Shown one piece after another: positions 20,994 to 32,400 of a stretch of DNA of 64,000 bases. Position 1 is the stretch's first letter. The number at the start of each line of letters is the position of its first letter. Position numbers and translations under genes: made by a program. Under the pieces are notes generated by a model. That model ran no database searches. It saw only the letters and a program-made list of their open reading frames with translations, and was not told the DNA's origin. The stretch is taken from assembly GCA_039619475.1 (NCBI GenBank), contig CM077115.1, forward strand, positions 419,996,557-420,060,556. Direction: 5' to 3'. Source of the stretch: Icerya purchasi (lineage: Eukaryota; Arthropoda; Insecta; Hemiptera; Monophlebidae).

Positions 20994-22463
20994 TTTTTAT
21001 TAGAAAACGATAGCCTAGGTACTACGGATGAAAAAACTAATGTTAAATTTTCAGAGAGCGTAGCTATCTGATTTTACAAGGGAGGAATTCCGGAGAGTTG
21101 CTAGGATAGTAGTGCCACATAATGGCGAACTATTTATCTTGGTTGTGATTACTTTAAAACCTTTAAATAATAAAAAATAAATTTTGCAAGTTAGCTGAAT
21201 GTATGTATTTTCTCATTTTTTGATTATTAGTTTTAGTCAAAGCCGGCGGTCCAGTTAGGTTTTTTTACAGTCTATTGTTTAAAACACATTGCAAATCAAC
21301 CAGGATATATATATATATATATATTTATTTTATGTCTTTTCATTATTCCTGTTTATTTTGTATTTCGGCTTGTCGACTTTGGGCGTAAGCCGATAGTTCG
21401 GAGACAGCGATATTTTTCCGGACAGCATATCTACAAAAAAGTTGATTCGTTCGGATTTTCTTGTTTCGATATTGCAAATAAACAAACGTGTGCTCGAGAC
21501 AGTAATAATAATTTAAGAAAAATCATAAAACAGGCGTTGGGTAAATCAAACTTTTTACCACCAATTAAAGATACCTAGAATTTTCCTGAAGATGATTACT
21601 CAGTCGGAAAAGGTTGCCATCAAAAGTCTGTTACCCACATACGCCGTTTAAATAATAATAATAATAATAATAATAAAGTTGTTTGGTTTATTTCTGTAGA
21701 GCCGAAAACGTTTTCTCTGACGTTTATTTTATAATACAGTCGAAAGAAGCGTGCCCTACCGGCAATATATCGTTATTAAAGCACACTGGTTAATTTTAAC
21801 CGCAGCTGCCGCACCGACTCGTTACAAAAGCTCATTTTGAATTACGGCACATTACATAAAAATTTACGAGGTTAATAATTTTTATTTCCTAGTAGTAATT
21901 TATTTAACTTATTAGATAAACGACATCTGCATTTTAATTGTTCATTTTTATAGGGTTTTTTTTTTTTACATGTGAAATTAATGCAAATTTTTCGCAATAT
22001 TTGATAATTCAACGTAGGTCCAATTTGTTTACGAATTAACACGAGGAACAATATCACGTAGCTCTTAAACGTCTAATTTTTGATTCCCTATTCCGTAATG
22101 TACTTTTCCCAAGTTGGTTAGAGCTTTTCTCTACTACATTTGGATAACGAATGTACACACAGCATTTCTTCAGTCCAGCTTGGTTTTGAATCAAAAATTA
22201 TCCCCGAATAGCAACTGAATTGTACTGATGGGGTTAATTTTAGTTGGTGCGGAAATTAAATTTCTTTCTCTTGTAAGTGGCGCAAGCCTGTGATGCTTTT
22301 ATGACATTTTTCCTAAATTATTCCGAGCTGAATTCGTAATAATACTTAAGGTCGCTGCCGAGGCATTAACAACGGCATAATATTGCACCCCAACCGAGCC
22401 TATCTATTTTCTAATAAATTTACACCCGTTTGTTAGACAAACTAATTGAAATAATATGTGTCT
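20994..22463. other. Gene-free stretch with microsatellites
   Basis: Contains (TA)n at 21305-21324 and (AAT)n at about 21650-21676. At 21586-21610, CTGAAGATGATTACTCAGTC then GGAAAA resembles the hammerhead-like motif class, but helix II is poor. No coding signal. Confidence 0.55.
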
Positions 22464-22953
22464 ACCTGAAATAGCAAACCAAAGCGATAAATGAAAATAC
22501 GAATATTTAAATATTCGGAAAAGTTTCCGGGCAAAGCCTTCAGCCGGCAGACGAAAAATTACGCAGAAGCGAATAAATGTTACGAACAAAAATTATACAA
22601 AAATTTTAGAACAGGTAAAAACGACGTGCGTCGCGAAAGAAAAAGCGAAATCAAATTGAAAATTAATGGACGGACGAAAAATTATAGACGCTATAAAATC
22701 ACCGGTAAATAAAAATAATCGACCGTAACACATAATTATAATAAAGACGGAGATGGCAAAAACCCAATAAAATACTATATAAGTTGCCCCTATATTGGCA
22801 TAATTGGAAAATAGTGGTGTAATTCATACGCGTCGTGTTTTTGCCTGAATAATTATTTAAAACGATGTATTTACCGCTAATAGCAAACAAACGGAAGCGA
22901 TAAATGAAAATAATATTTATTGTCGGAAAAATTTTCTCGGAAAAAGCCCATCT
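22464..22953. repeat. Diverged direct repeat, about 408 bp apart
   Basis: About 22468-22540 and 22876-22950 share AATAGCAAAC, AGCGATAAATGAAAATA and a later TCGGAAAA...TTTC...GGnAAAGCC block in the same orientation. The sequence between has no coding signal. This looks like an old tandem duplication or two copies of a short unknown repeat. Confidence 0.6.
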
Positions 22954-25439
22954 TCGGTTTACACTAGTGTGTTTTTATAGCGCCTTTAATGTGTTTTTCC
23001 TTTGGTTCCGCCTTGATTTCGGTAGTCTTCTTTTTGAATTTTTCTTTCAAATTTCTCTTTATTAATATCGTATTGTCCGTTTAATAATTTTCCGTATGAT
23101 TCCTTCACGACACAGGTCGATTTTTCCGAAATTTGTGTATAATTTTTGTTCGTAATATTTAGGCTTTTCCAAGGGTTCAAATATCTATTTATTGTTTCAG
23201 TTTGTTTGATAAAATTTAGCTATACGCATTATTTCAAATCGTGTTACGTAGTGTATTGAACATACTTCGGCGCAGCGCATGCCCGTACTGGAAATTACAG
23301 CGTTCGGTTACAATAATTTTTACAGTTACAACTTTGTAAAATCGATCGTTCTTCTTGTACCAGTGATGGATAAATATACGTTCACATACACTCTCACTCG
23401 TCGTCCATAAAAATCACAATTATGTGTACCGGTTCTTAGTTGACATAGTTCTTAAGTTTAAACTGTATGTTGTTAGTGTCTCCCGAATAATTCCTAACTA
23501 TTTTCCGAATATTTAACCTTGCCGGGGAATTTATTAAGCATCCGTTTCTTCAACGCAAGGATATCATCATCGGTTTTTAGGCGTTTTTGGTAGTTTTCAG
23601 GGTCTTATTTAAGAGGACAAATAGAGTCTTCGAAAAATAATTTCTAGTAAATAGTTTTTGCTTTTGGCCGAAAAAAGCCTTTAGCCCTATTAATAGTCTA
23701 TACATCACCTATTATTATTAACCATCACGTTCAATTTCGTTACGCTTTGGCGTTTTACGCCAAGGATAGTATAACGAATCGTATATATATATATATATAT
23801 ATACAACGTTTTTGCATCGATTACATATGTAACCTTTAAAAATGATCAAGTCAGCTGATATTAACTTTTCTATAAACATCCATGGTTCTTAATGTTGCCC
23901 AAGTATAATGACTCTAATCCTTTTGCTAGAAGGTTTATTTCTCGTAATTTTTTATCAGGAAAGTGGCGTAATCCACAATCAGAATTTCCTCGCTTTCTGC
24001 ATCTTTCCTTTATTAATATAATATGAAATTCGTGCAATTTTCGCTGATGCTGTAAGGCGATTTTCAGTCCGAATCGCACGTAATATTTTACAATTCCGCA
24101 AAGTAGACAATGCATTCTTACACTAGTGATATGGGCTAGTTTTGCTCGCAGACAGCGTGAGCGATTGTCGTGAAAATGCAATAGAAGCAATTCGGTCGAC
24201 AATAATTCCACTAGAGCCGAAAGAGGCGGAAAGGAAAAGTTGTTAAAAGTTTAACATTTGCCGAAAGTTTTTGTCGTAATAATTTCGCAAGTGCTCTGAG
24301 ATAACTTTGGCTTCGTTCACGCTGCTCATTTGGACTCTCGTCAAAGTCGTTACAAGTCATTTTGGATATTTGCCGGCTACATTATTAGAGCGACGAGTCG
24401 CTACCAAAAACTAGCAACGAATTCGGCCGCAATAAGTATAAACGCTGCCCCGGGGCTAACTTTTTTTTTTTTCATTATCATCGGTACAAATCCAAAACCA
24501 GTCTTCATACCGTCTTCATTGTTCGCACCAATGTCGAGTGTCATCGTGTGTGTCCGCATTTGTTATTTCGGAGGAACTTTTAGCAAAAAAACGTCTCCAT
24601 GTTGCAGCTCTTGAATAAAAACCGAACGGAAATGAAAATGTCGACACGCTGTGAGCATTTTCATTTTAACAGAAATTCCCATCTCCGCGGAAAAAAACCC
24701 TAAAACATTTTTCTAGCTTTCTTCTCATCAGGTTGTTCGACATCAGTTTGTGTATGTCGAAATATTTAATCATAACTTCCGCGATTGAAGTATCGACTTT
24801 TTTTTTTTTTTTCCTATATCTGGAGACTTTACGTTTTCCAAATTATTATTTTTAACTACATTATTTTCCATAGGTTCTTCTCCCTAATGAAAGTAGGCAA
24901 ATGTTTAAAAAATACACCGTAAAATAAGGCACCGGACCCGAGACATTATCTAACTTGCCCGGAAAAAAAAAAAAAAAAAAAAAAAAAAATTGCAATTTTG
25001 TCGTGTTATACATTCGGTAAGTAATCTAATTTACCGAAATCCTGGAAAAAGTCTTCAATTTTAATGGCTCCAAAATCGAATAAACCTCACGTTTCTCAAT
25101 CTTCCTGCAGACATCAATTAGCCTTCTTAACTCTCCATTTAAAGTATTAGAAAAACTAAAATGCCGGCAATGCAATTTCTCATCATCAATTCGGGTTCAG
25201 AGCTAGACATTCTAAAAAAGGTTGGGCTAAAACAACTGCAACTACTATCCGTGTACGGACACTAAGGACACGATATTATGTAGGGTTCAAAAAACCGAGT
25301 GTAGTATGAAGTCCATTCTTTTTCCGACAGTAGAACAAGCATAGAGTTAGCGCCATTATAGCAATACGAACCGAGATGTGCAAACGAGGTGTAGTTAGAA
25401 TTCCCTTACGGACTAAGAAATTCCGTACAAAAAAATTAT
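22954..25439. other. Gene-free stretch
   Basis: A 113-codon minus-strand frame at 24211-23870 has no recognisable motif and I do not call it a gene. Other contents: (TA)n at 23782-23803, a short perfect hairpin CTTTGGCGT/ACGCCAAGG near 23742-23766, and an A-run at 24963-24989. Confidence 0.5.
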
Positions 25440-25790
25440 TCATTCGTTGTCTGATTCGTCGTCGTCAGGCTCCTTCTCAAAGTATCGTTCTTCGCAATAC
25501 ACTACACTTGACGAAAATCGTTTTCCGGAATTTCAATGGCCTTCAAAGCGTCCTCGTCAGCTCTCACGATCCCCGTCCGTGTCTTCCCGAAATCTATATA
25601 TTCGTTTTAGTGTTGGGAAGAGCCGAAAATCACATTTGTTGAGTTCCGCACTGTAAGGAGGATGCGGAATAGTGGCAACAAACTCTTCTTCCAGGAATGT
25701 GCTATCAACTGATAAGCGCGCAATACACGTATGTATTATAGTCAGTATGCGAACTCGAACTGCACTAAAATTATATCTCAATTTGTATTA
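25440..25790 (-). mobile_element. mariner transposase C-terminal fragment
   Basis: The minus-strand frame 25781-25557 contains VATIPHPPYSAELNKCDFRLFPTLKRIY, matching the PHPPYSPDLxPCDFxLFPxLK block of mariner transposases, which carries the third catalytic Asp. Downstream pieces in other frames read IEIPENDFRQV and CEERYFEKE, corresponding to the family's IPxxDFQ and YFE C-terminus. The N-terminal DNA-binding part and the first two catalytic residues are absent. This is a different lineage from the copy at 15822-16880 (PCDF-x-LFP rather than PCDYYLFG). Confidence 0.75.
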
Positions 25791-25974
25791 TGCTATAACA
25801 GCGTTCGCTCTACACTTGTTCCGTTGTAAAAAGAATGAACTCACGTTTCACTCGTTTTTTTGCCCACTAGATAACGTCCATACCCCGTACACACGGAGAA
25901 CGTAGTTGCATTGTTTTGGCCCACCCTTCGTATAATGCAGCAATAGCACAAATTGGTTTACCTCCGCAGTACTG

Positions 25975-26620
25975 GAAAAGCAGGAAGCTCTGCCGTTTTA
26001 TCTGAGGCGTTCGATCAAGTTTGGCATGATGGGCTACTACCGTTGCATAAACTCAAACGATTATTAATTTTTAGTTTTCCTATTTATCGGCCGGAGCATT
26101 TGTTGTAAAAATTAATAACACAAAATCCGGTGATAGGGAAATTCTAGTCTCGGTTCCACATCCGCGGGCCAGTCCTATATTCAATCTATATCGTATTTCG
26201 AACTATTTTAGCTTCCTTTGCCGACGATATAGCTATATAATCGTTTCTGTTGATAATTCCATCGCTGAAAATTCAGCAATATATAAACAGAATCCAGATA
26301 TGGATAACCGGAAAGTCAAATGGAAATGTCAACATGTTACACCAATAGACTGATAACGTGTTCCAGGAATAAATGAAATTCAACAATCGGACATCGTGAG
26401 GTACTCTTTTTTGGGGGATGTATTTGGATCGGTGATTAACTTGGAGCGTTTTCATGTTGCTCGGACTTGTCGAAAAATGACTAAACGCGTTAAACTGTTG
26501 ATCAGCAAAAAAAAACAAAAAAAAACCAAGTCTCAGCTTGAAAAGAATCTGTCTATCAGACCATCATCGCACCAATTTGAAGGTATGTCATTTGAAGTTA
26601 TATGTGAATACGTGTAGGAG
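25975..26620 (+). mobile_element. Degenerate Jockey LINE fragment (RT to connection)
   Basis: Plus-strand frames give SEAFDQVWHDGLL (motif A region, catalytic Asp lost), GPVLYSIY, ASFADDIAI (catalytic FADD box), QQYINRIQIWI, and then EIQQSDIVRYSFLGD with FHVARTCRKMTKRVKLL. These correspond in order to Jockey RT motifs A to D and the following IPQSDxVKYLG segment. Frameshifts occur between most blocks. An A-rich tract at 26508-26525 interrupts the end. Confidence 0.75.
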
Positions 26621-26687
26621 GAGTAGCCCATTACAAAGAATACAGTCAAATATTCAAAATATGTTTCAAACGTAATGATTTAAGGAA

Positions 26688-26826
26688 ATTTAATTATACG
26701 TTAAAGTTATTCGCCCGACATGTTTCGGCGTCATAGAGCTATAATCATGACTTACTGTAAATCATGATAACGGCGCTGTGACGCCGAAACATGTCGTGTG
26801 TGAATAATTTTAGTGTATAATTAAAT
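26688..26826. repeat. 139-bp near-palindrome with GAAACATGTCG motif in each arm
   Basis: The left arm begins ATTTAATTATAC (26688-26699) and the right arm ends GTATAATTAAAT (26815-26826). Both arms carry CGACATGTTTCGGCGTCA / TGACGCCGAAACATGTCG, and the centre is ATCATGA...TCATGAT. The GGCG...CGCCGAAACATGTC part resembles a hammerhead helix II, GAAA, short helix III and GUC site. The expected CUGANGA box reads ATGATAA, so it is not a canonical ribozyme. Confidence 0.85.
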
Positions 26827-26829
26827 ATC

Positions 26830-27539
26830 TCGAAAAACCAGTTGTATTTTTATTAGTAAAGCAAAAAATATAAAAGAAGGGGAAACGGGGAACATCGTAG
26901 TAATGATATAAATTTTCCATTTCGTTAAAAAGGTTTGACGTAAAGAAAGTTATATAGGAAATTATGTATAAATCTGAACCCTTTTACATTAATAAAATGT
27001 GCATTAGAACACTACGGCAGGGTAAAGCGGAGATTAAATCAACATGGTAAATGTGACGTTCTTCTAATAACATGTCGTAAGTAGTTTTTGATTCTTGCAT
27101 AATACATCTAAACGCGTATTGTATCCCCTCCTTTTAATACTGTTAGCAGTAGTTTATGGGTCATACTTGATATCGGTTGTTACGCTTGCTATCAGAAATA
27201 ATGTACTTTATGATAGTTTAACAGGAGTTATTCTTGCTCTGTATTATATATTATGTGTCGAGATAATCACCCGCTAGTCAATAGCATTCTTTAATCTTTC
27301 ATTAATAGATTTTGGCAAAATTTCGTGGGCCGTATTCAATTGTATCGATTGTCACGATAACCTTTGTATTCTATATAATCAACTAACATCATCGGTCTTC
27401 TAGTGTCCCGTAATTAGAGGGACGGATTAGTAGTGTGATGGTTATAATATATTCCTAGGTTAGTAATCTCTTGGCCATTCTCCTGAGTTCCAAATGGAAT
27501 CGCACAAAATGAATGGAGTTCATCGATTCCAATATCGCC
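26830..27539. other. Gene-free stretch
   Basis: No recognised element. A hydrophobic open frame at 27095-27277 begins with TTG rather than ATG and is probably chance. Confidence 0.5.
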
Positions 27540-27720
27540 GTTAATTTTTTAGTACCTTTGCGGGTATCCCATCAGCTCCTTTATTGTTTTTTTAAGAAAT
27601 GTTATAGCTTCTGATATTTCGCTATTTTTATTTTTCTGGCTCTTTCGGGTATACAGGTTTCGTCGTATTAATTTCCTTCGTATCAGTGTAATTATATCGA
27701 TTTTAACAGTAATCTCTCAT
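27540..27720 (-). mobile_element. RTE-like RT fragment
   Basis: The minus strand reads KGADGIPAKVLKN, the RTE-type KAxGADGIPAExLK motif upstream of the RT core, followed by degenerate sequence. It is directly followed on the opposite strand by another RTE fragment. Confidence 0.5.
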
Positions 27721-27734
27721 ATTCTTCAGTTATT

Positions 27735-28150
27735 TCTCGGAAGTTTGTTTTCAAACAAAAACTAGGTAGAATGGCTAAGAGAGTTGTGCAGATCAGTGTA
27801 TATACCACTATTTAAAAAGGGAAAAAGAACAAAGACCTATAGAATTATCTCACTTTTGCCACATGCGAGTAAGATAGAGTTAAATCTTACACAACAGTTA
27901 GCTGATAGTATGGCTGTTCTTCATGTAACGAAATCTTTCCACCATGTTATTCGCAGTGAGCGGAAATTAGAAATACTGGTGATGCAAGAGAAGGTGGTCC
28001 AAGGGAGAAAACCAAGAGGCCGCCCTCCACAGCGCTGAACAGATATGATAAGAAAACAAACTGGATTATGCAGCAAAACGAGGAAAAGATCGAGGGGTAT
28101 GGCGTGCAACAATTCGATTGCTACATGATCGCGATTACCCACAGGGGTGA
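27735..28150 (+). mobile_element. RTE LINE fragment with internal deletion
   Basis: The frame at 27784-28038 joins two distant parts of an RTE protein: SVYIPLFKKGKRTKTYRIIS followed by LLPHASKI (early RT motif), then FHHVIRSERKLEILVMQEKV with RKPRGRPPQR (C-terminal block). The whole RT catalytic core between them is deleted. In another frame, GKDRGVWRATIRLLHDRDYP continues the C-terminus, ending near the GGGG at 28144. Confidence 0.75.
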
Positions 28151-28890
28151 ACGACGTACAGGTTAGTAATACAGAATTATCATGCGGTTAAGGGCACGTA
28201 TGGTTTTACCGGTAGTGCAGTGGAGTAGAAAAAAAAAAAAAGAAAGAAAGAAAAAAGATCACGTTTAGAAGCAGCCGCTTAACTTATTTCGCACATCGAT
28301 AACAAATTTCTTATTTTTAGTTATTTATTTACCGCAAAATGTATGGTAACCTTGAAAAACACACATTTCCTATCGGCATTTATTAAAGGATGACGCCAAA
28401 TGTTGTTATACGATAAAGACTGTTTACATGTTTTACTAGTGCGTAATTTATTCGCCTTTCATTTTAAATAACTTTTGCGAGAGAACAACAAAAAAGAGAA
28501 ATAACAGTTTATTTTCATTATTTATTGATAACCATCGTTCTTTACACAACGCCATATCAGCGACATCGCTTAATCAATTTAAATTTCTTAAAACTTTTCA
28601 TTAATTTTCTCTACACTTCTGCTAGCGTCTATTTGTTAACATCTTTTTTATGGTAGATTTTATCGTAATTCCTAGCATTTTAAATGCCTTTACTTGTATT
28701 CTATTGTAACAGTAAATCGTTTTTGGTGACGATATTAATACGAGCGTGTCTATATGATAATAATAGGTATTTTTACACTGACAGTTTCTATACGTATTAT
28801 CGACGAATTGTCTTAGGATTCTTTGTACGTCGTAGCTTATTTGAATTTCTATAGAGCCGGAATAGATTGCCTGATTTTTACTGCAATAAA
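28151..28890. other. Gene-free stretch
   Basis: A-rich tract at 28229-28257, otherwise no coding signal. Confidence 0.5.
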
Positions 28891-28892
28891 TA

Positions 28893-29370
28893 CGAGGTCT
28901 GTCTGAAAAGTGTTTCACCTTTGAATCTCCGCGCCAGAACGTTCGAGCGCTCTCTACCGGGTACTATTGTAAACTGCAATTCTTCGGGAACTCTCTCGAT
29001 GCGGCAGTTTTTGTCGAGACGCCTTAGTTCGCACACAGCGTACATTGAGGTATGGGGAGGGTTTTTATGCGTTCGGCAGATCTGAAATGACCGAAAAAGT
29101 TGAACAGCAAATTTGTATCAAGTTTTGCTTTAAACTTGAAAAGACTTGTGTGCGGAAACGATTAAAATGATGCAAAAGGCCTTTGGAGATGACTGTATCG
29201 AAGTCAGATATATGAGTGGTATTTAAAGATGGCCGCGAATCTGTTGACTGTGATTTCAAGCACAACAACCCCGGAAAATATCGAGCGCGTACGACTCGCG
29301 ATTGAAGGGGATTGTCGGTTGACTGTGCGCAAACTAGAATATGATCTTGGAATTCCAAAAAAAAAAACAA
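28893..29370 (+). mobile_element. mariner 5' end: terminal repeat and transposase N-terminus
   Basis: CGAGGTCTGTCTGAAAAGTG starts at 28893 after TA (28891-28892), the form of a mariner terminal repeat at its TA target. Downstream frames give QQICIKFCFKLEKT, AFGDDCIE, SVDCDFKHNNPGKI and LAIEGDCRLTVRKLEYDLGIP, the N-terminal helix-turn-helix region of mariner transposases. The sequence is lost after an A-rich tract near 29359-29378; no catalytic domain is present. Frameshifts separate all blocks. Confidence 0.8.
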
Positions 29371-29714
29371 AAAAAAACACCATCGTGGAGGTATGAAAGT
29401 ATTTCGGATACATTTCGGACAAACCTTGTATCAGCATGTGATGAAATAAACCCCGACACGTTTAATAATTCATCAAACGCTATTCTTCGTAGTATATTTA
29501 AATTCGTTAACAGTTTCGAAGTAATTACAGCAACAGACTTTTTCCCCGTGTAGAGACGTAACGTTCTATGTAAAACGATTTAAATAACGAATTTAACCCC
29601 ATTGCTTAATAATTTCTTATCACGTGTCCATTTGCGTATATTATTTTTAGTGTTATTTTAGCGAATTTTCTGCAGTATTCATAGTTGTAACAGCCAATGT
29701 AATATACTATATGC
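29371..29714. other. Gene-free stretch
   Basis: No recognised feature between the mariner 5' end and the next RTE fragment. Confidence 0.5.
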
Positions 29715-30120
29715 ATATTATTCAGAGGGAAATAACGAAAAAATTTATTGAAGCATTTGTACGGGGTCTTTATGGATTAGAAACTTTTGGACAAACGGTT
29801 GAGCAATCAACTAGAAGCATTCGAAATCTGGTGCCGGGAGAAGAATGGAAAGGATTATAAAAGATAAGAAATGAAGTATTAGGGAAAGAAAAGAAAAAAT
29901 GTCTATTATCAAAAACTAACAGAGATTTAAATGGATCAGACATATTATATACAGAAACAATGAATACCTAACACAAAAAAATAGGAGGAATCGTGGAAGG
30001 GAAAATACCAAGTCCAAGGCAGAAAAAAGATAAAACGAATAAAGGAAATCGTGAAGGAGGCAGCTGGATACAGAGATATGAAGAAAATGACTCTGCCCAG
30101 GAACTTTTAAAATACGGTAT
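29715..30120 (+). mobile_element. RTE LINE C-terminal fragment
   Basis: Plus-strand frames give KKFIEAFVRGLYGLET (the LYGxET box), GRRMERIIKD, then IGGIVEGKIPSPRQKK and DTEIRRK-like sequence. This is the region after the RT core in RTE proteins, where LYGSETW, GRRMERI and EGKI-x-x-RxxxRQ follow each other. All in broken frames; no RT core. Confidence 0.65.
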
Positions 30121-30349
30121 TTTTCTACAGATTGAGGAATTAAGAAGATATGTAATTTCTAGCATACTTCTATGAAGCGAATTTGCCTATATTAAAAATA
30201 ATGTCGGGGCTCAAATCGATTTCCTTCACTCCATAATTCCGTCCTTCCATATTACCTTTACTAGAATATCTCTCTCGCACTTTTAATTAACCCCGCTAAA
30301 TAAAATAAACAATACTCCCCTTTTATTCATCGTTTGCTCATTCCCACAT

Positions 30350-30640
30350 TAGTATTTTTCGATCTACTAAATCAAAGGCTTTGGTGAGATCTAAAAAAAA
30401 AAAAAAAAAAGGCTACATCGAAAATTCTTTACCCGATTAAAAATCCAAGTGTTTCGAGAAGCGATGTAACTCCCTTTTCTCAAAACCAAACTGATTATCA
30501 CTTAATATATCAACTTCTAGATGATTTTTTCACCTACCTAAACTCAATAAACTTTGCTAAAACTGATATTTTATTTTACAGTGTTTTGTATCTCCGCTTT
30601 TGTAAACTGGCCTTATTATACCCGCTTTTACGAGAGACGA
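30350..30640 (-). mobile_element. LINE RT fragment (motif A region)
   Basis: The minus strand reads LSDNQFGFEKR upstream and DLTKAFDLVDRKIL downstream, the NQFGFRKG and D-x-x-KAFD motif A (first catalytic Asp) of LINE reverse transcriptases. An A-run at 30392-30409 on plus falls between them. Which clade is unclear. Confidence 0.6.
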
Positions 30641-30719
30641 TAAATAAGGGGTAACTTTGCGATAAAAAAAAGAAGATCGTAAAAAATATGTGAATATTTA
30701 AAATCTACACAATCCTTTC

Positions 30720-31180
30720 TCTATTTTACGACATGTATTTACCTAAACTATTCAAGCACTTGTCGTAACGTGGTACCAATTTTTTGATGTCTTAACCAAT
30801 ACGAAATTCTTCACTTCTTCGTCGTTCGTGAAACGCTCTCCTCCCAAGCAGGGCTGTTTTTAAATGATCAAACACATATAGACATCATCCGAAAGAATGA
30901 AAGTTTGGACGCGCTTAACGTTTATGCAAATCTGTGTGCGAAGTTGACGGCCGACCGCTGCGCGCTTCATCTTCCACATAATCTCGTCCTTCCTCGACCA
31001 CATACGGGGTACCATTTGGACACCATGTGGGTCTGGAATTCTCTTTATTACCGTACAATTTACACATATTTGTCGATGAATTTCAGTGGCATTATGATTT
31101 TTTTGCCCACAAAAACCGCGCACTTCGCCCCTCAATGTTGGACGACCGATTCACACGACGCTCCATTTCAGACATTGTAA
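30720..31180 (-). mobile_element. mariner element, internally deleted
   Basis: From about 31010 down, the minus strand reads YVVEEGRDYVEDEARSGRPST, the mariner N-terminal VEDxxRSGRPSTS block. After about 30900 it jumps to C-terminal sequence: HLKTALLGR, then FTNDEE, then KKLVPRYDKCLN and LGKYM near 30740. The central catalytic region is missing. Terminal repeats were not found. Confidence 0.7.
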
Positions 31181-31199
31181 ACGAACCAGACGAGATACC

Positions 31200-32400
31200 G
31201 GGTTTATTCATTCACCAGGGGATGATAGAGAATGAAAACCGGTTTCGTTTAAGCTGGAGTGGGAGGTGTAACGGAAACAATGAAATACAAGAAACGCAAT
31301 AATAATCAGCGACAGATCGGAGTAAAAAGAAGTTAGTACGTTCGTTCACGAGGGATGGACATTGAAAGAAGATATGGTCAGGATTGCAGACGGCTTCAGA
31401 ATGAGGAGGATAATTAAGGGGACTGAAGCGAGATGAAAACGATAACGTGAGGAAAGATGAAGAGTACGGTTGAAACGTGAACGGATAATAACGGAGCGGC
31501 GAAGCGAAGGAAAATCGTAAAACAAAGGCCGCGTGGGAAGATTAGGTTGGATGGAAAAATAAAAAGAAGGTTGACTAGAAAAGGAAGAAACATAAAAATC
31601 TAATAACCAAAATCTAACGTGAAACTTTTTACTCGGTAAAAGTAAACATTAGAAGCAGGGAATTTTAGTGAGAGGATACACAGCAATCTGAGCCAAGGAA
31701 TCTGCAATTTCGTTATTTTCTAACCTCGTATGGATAAGGACCGAGAGCATAGCAATGCGGATAACATGAAGTGAAAAAAGAGGGTGAATGAGAGAGGGAT
31801 AAAAAAAGCAGAGAAGTGAGAGGGGAAATAAACAGCTTTAAGAGCACACATGGAGTCAGGGATAATTAAATATTTAGAAGAAAATCGATAGGAGGAAATA
31901 TAAATTATGGAACGTAGAATGGCCATTAGCTCGGCCGTAAAGATGGTAAAAAAAAGTAAGGGAGATGAAAAGATTCGGAGAAATTAATGCTCGCAAGGAT
32001 GAAAGAAGCTCCAACTCCATATTAGACCCCTTTGAACCTTCCGTAAAAATAGCCATATGGGAAAAGGAAAACGGGATTCGATATAATTATGGAATTCCTG
32101 TATAACTATTGTATTGGAAAGGAATTTGGAGGAAAGAGCTAAATGTAGAATACATTGGGAGGATTGGAGAGATCTGCAAAATTGAAAGAAAAGCAAGGGA
32201 AATTATTGTAAGAAATTGTAAAGAAAAGAGAAATTCAACCTCAAAACAATGTGGGCTAGGATAGGAATTTTCTTGGGAGTATAGCGCCAGTCTTGCAGAA
32301 TAGAAAGGTATGAAGGAATATAAGTCTAAAGGATGATTAAGCGTCTACACAAGAAGCGGTATCCTAAATAGGATTTAGAAGGGAATTTGACTTGAACGAT
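31200..32400 (-). mobile_element. I-type LINE 3' half, degenerate
   Basis: Minus-strand pieces line up with the copy at 38404-41484: GYRFLCRRLIIL near 32370, MAIFTEGSKGS (RNase H first motif, FTDGSK, Asp changed to Glu) at 32056, LMAILRSIIYISS and YLIIPDSMCALKAV (second and third RNase H motifs) at 31926-31840, NEIADSLA at about 31700, and a C-terminal SVIIRSRFNRTLHLSSRYRF near 31450. Frames are broken throughout and the RT core is absent. Confidence 0.75.

Noticed and set aside
23870..24211. 113-codon minus-strand frame
   Set aside because: No domain or motif, no splice or promoter context; could be chance.
27095..27277. Hydrophobic 60-residue frame resembling a membrane protein
   Set aside because: Starts with TTG, not ATG; hydrophobic translation is expected from T-rich DNA; no homology recognised.
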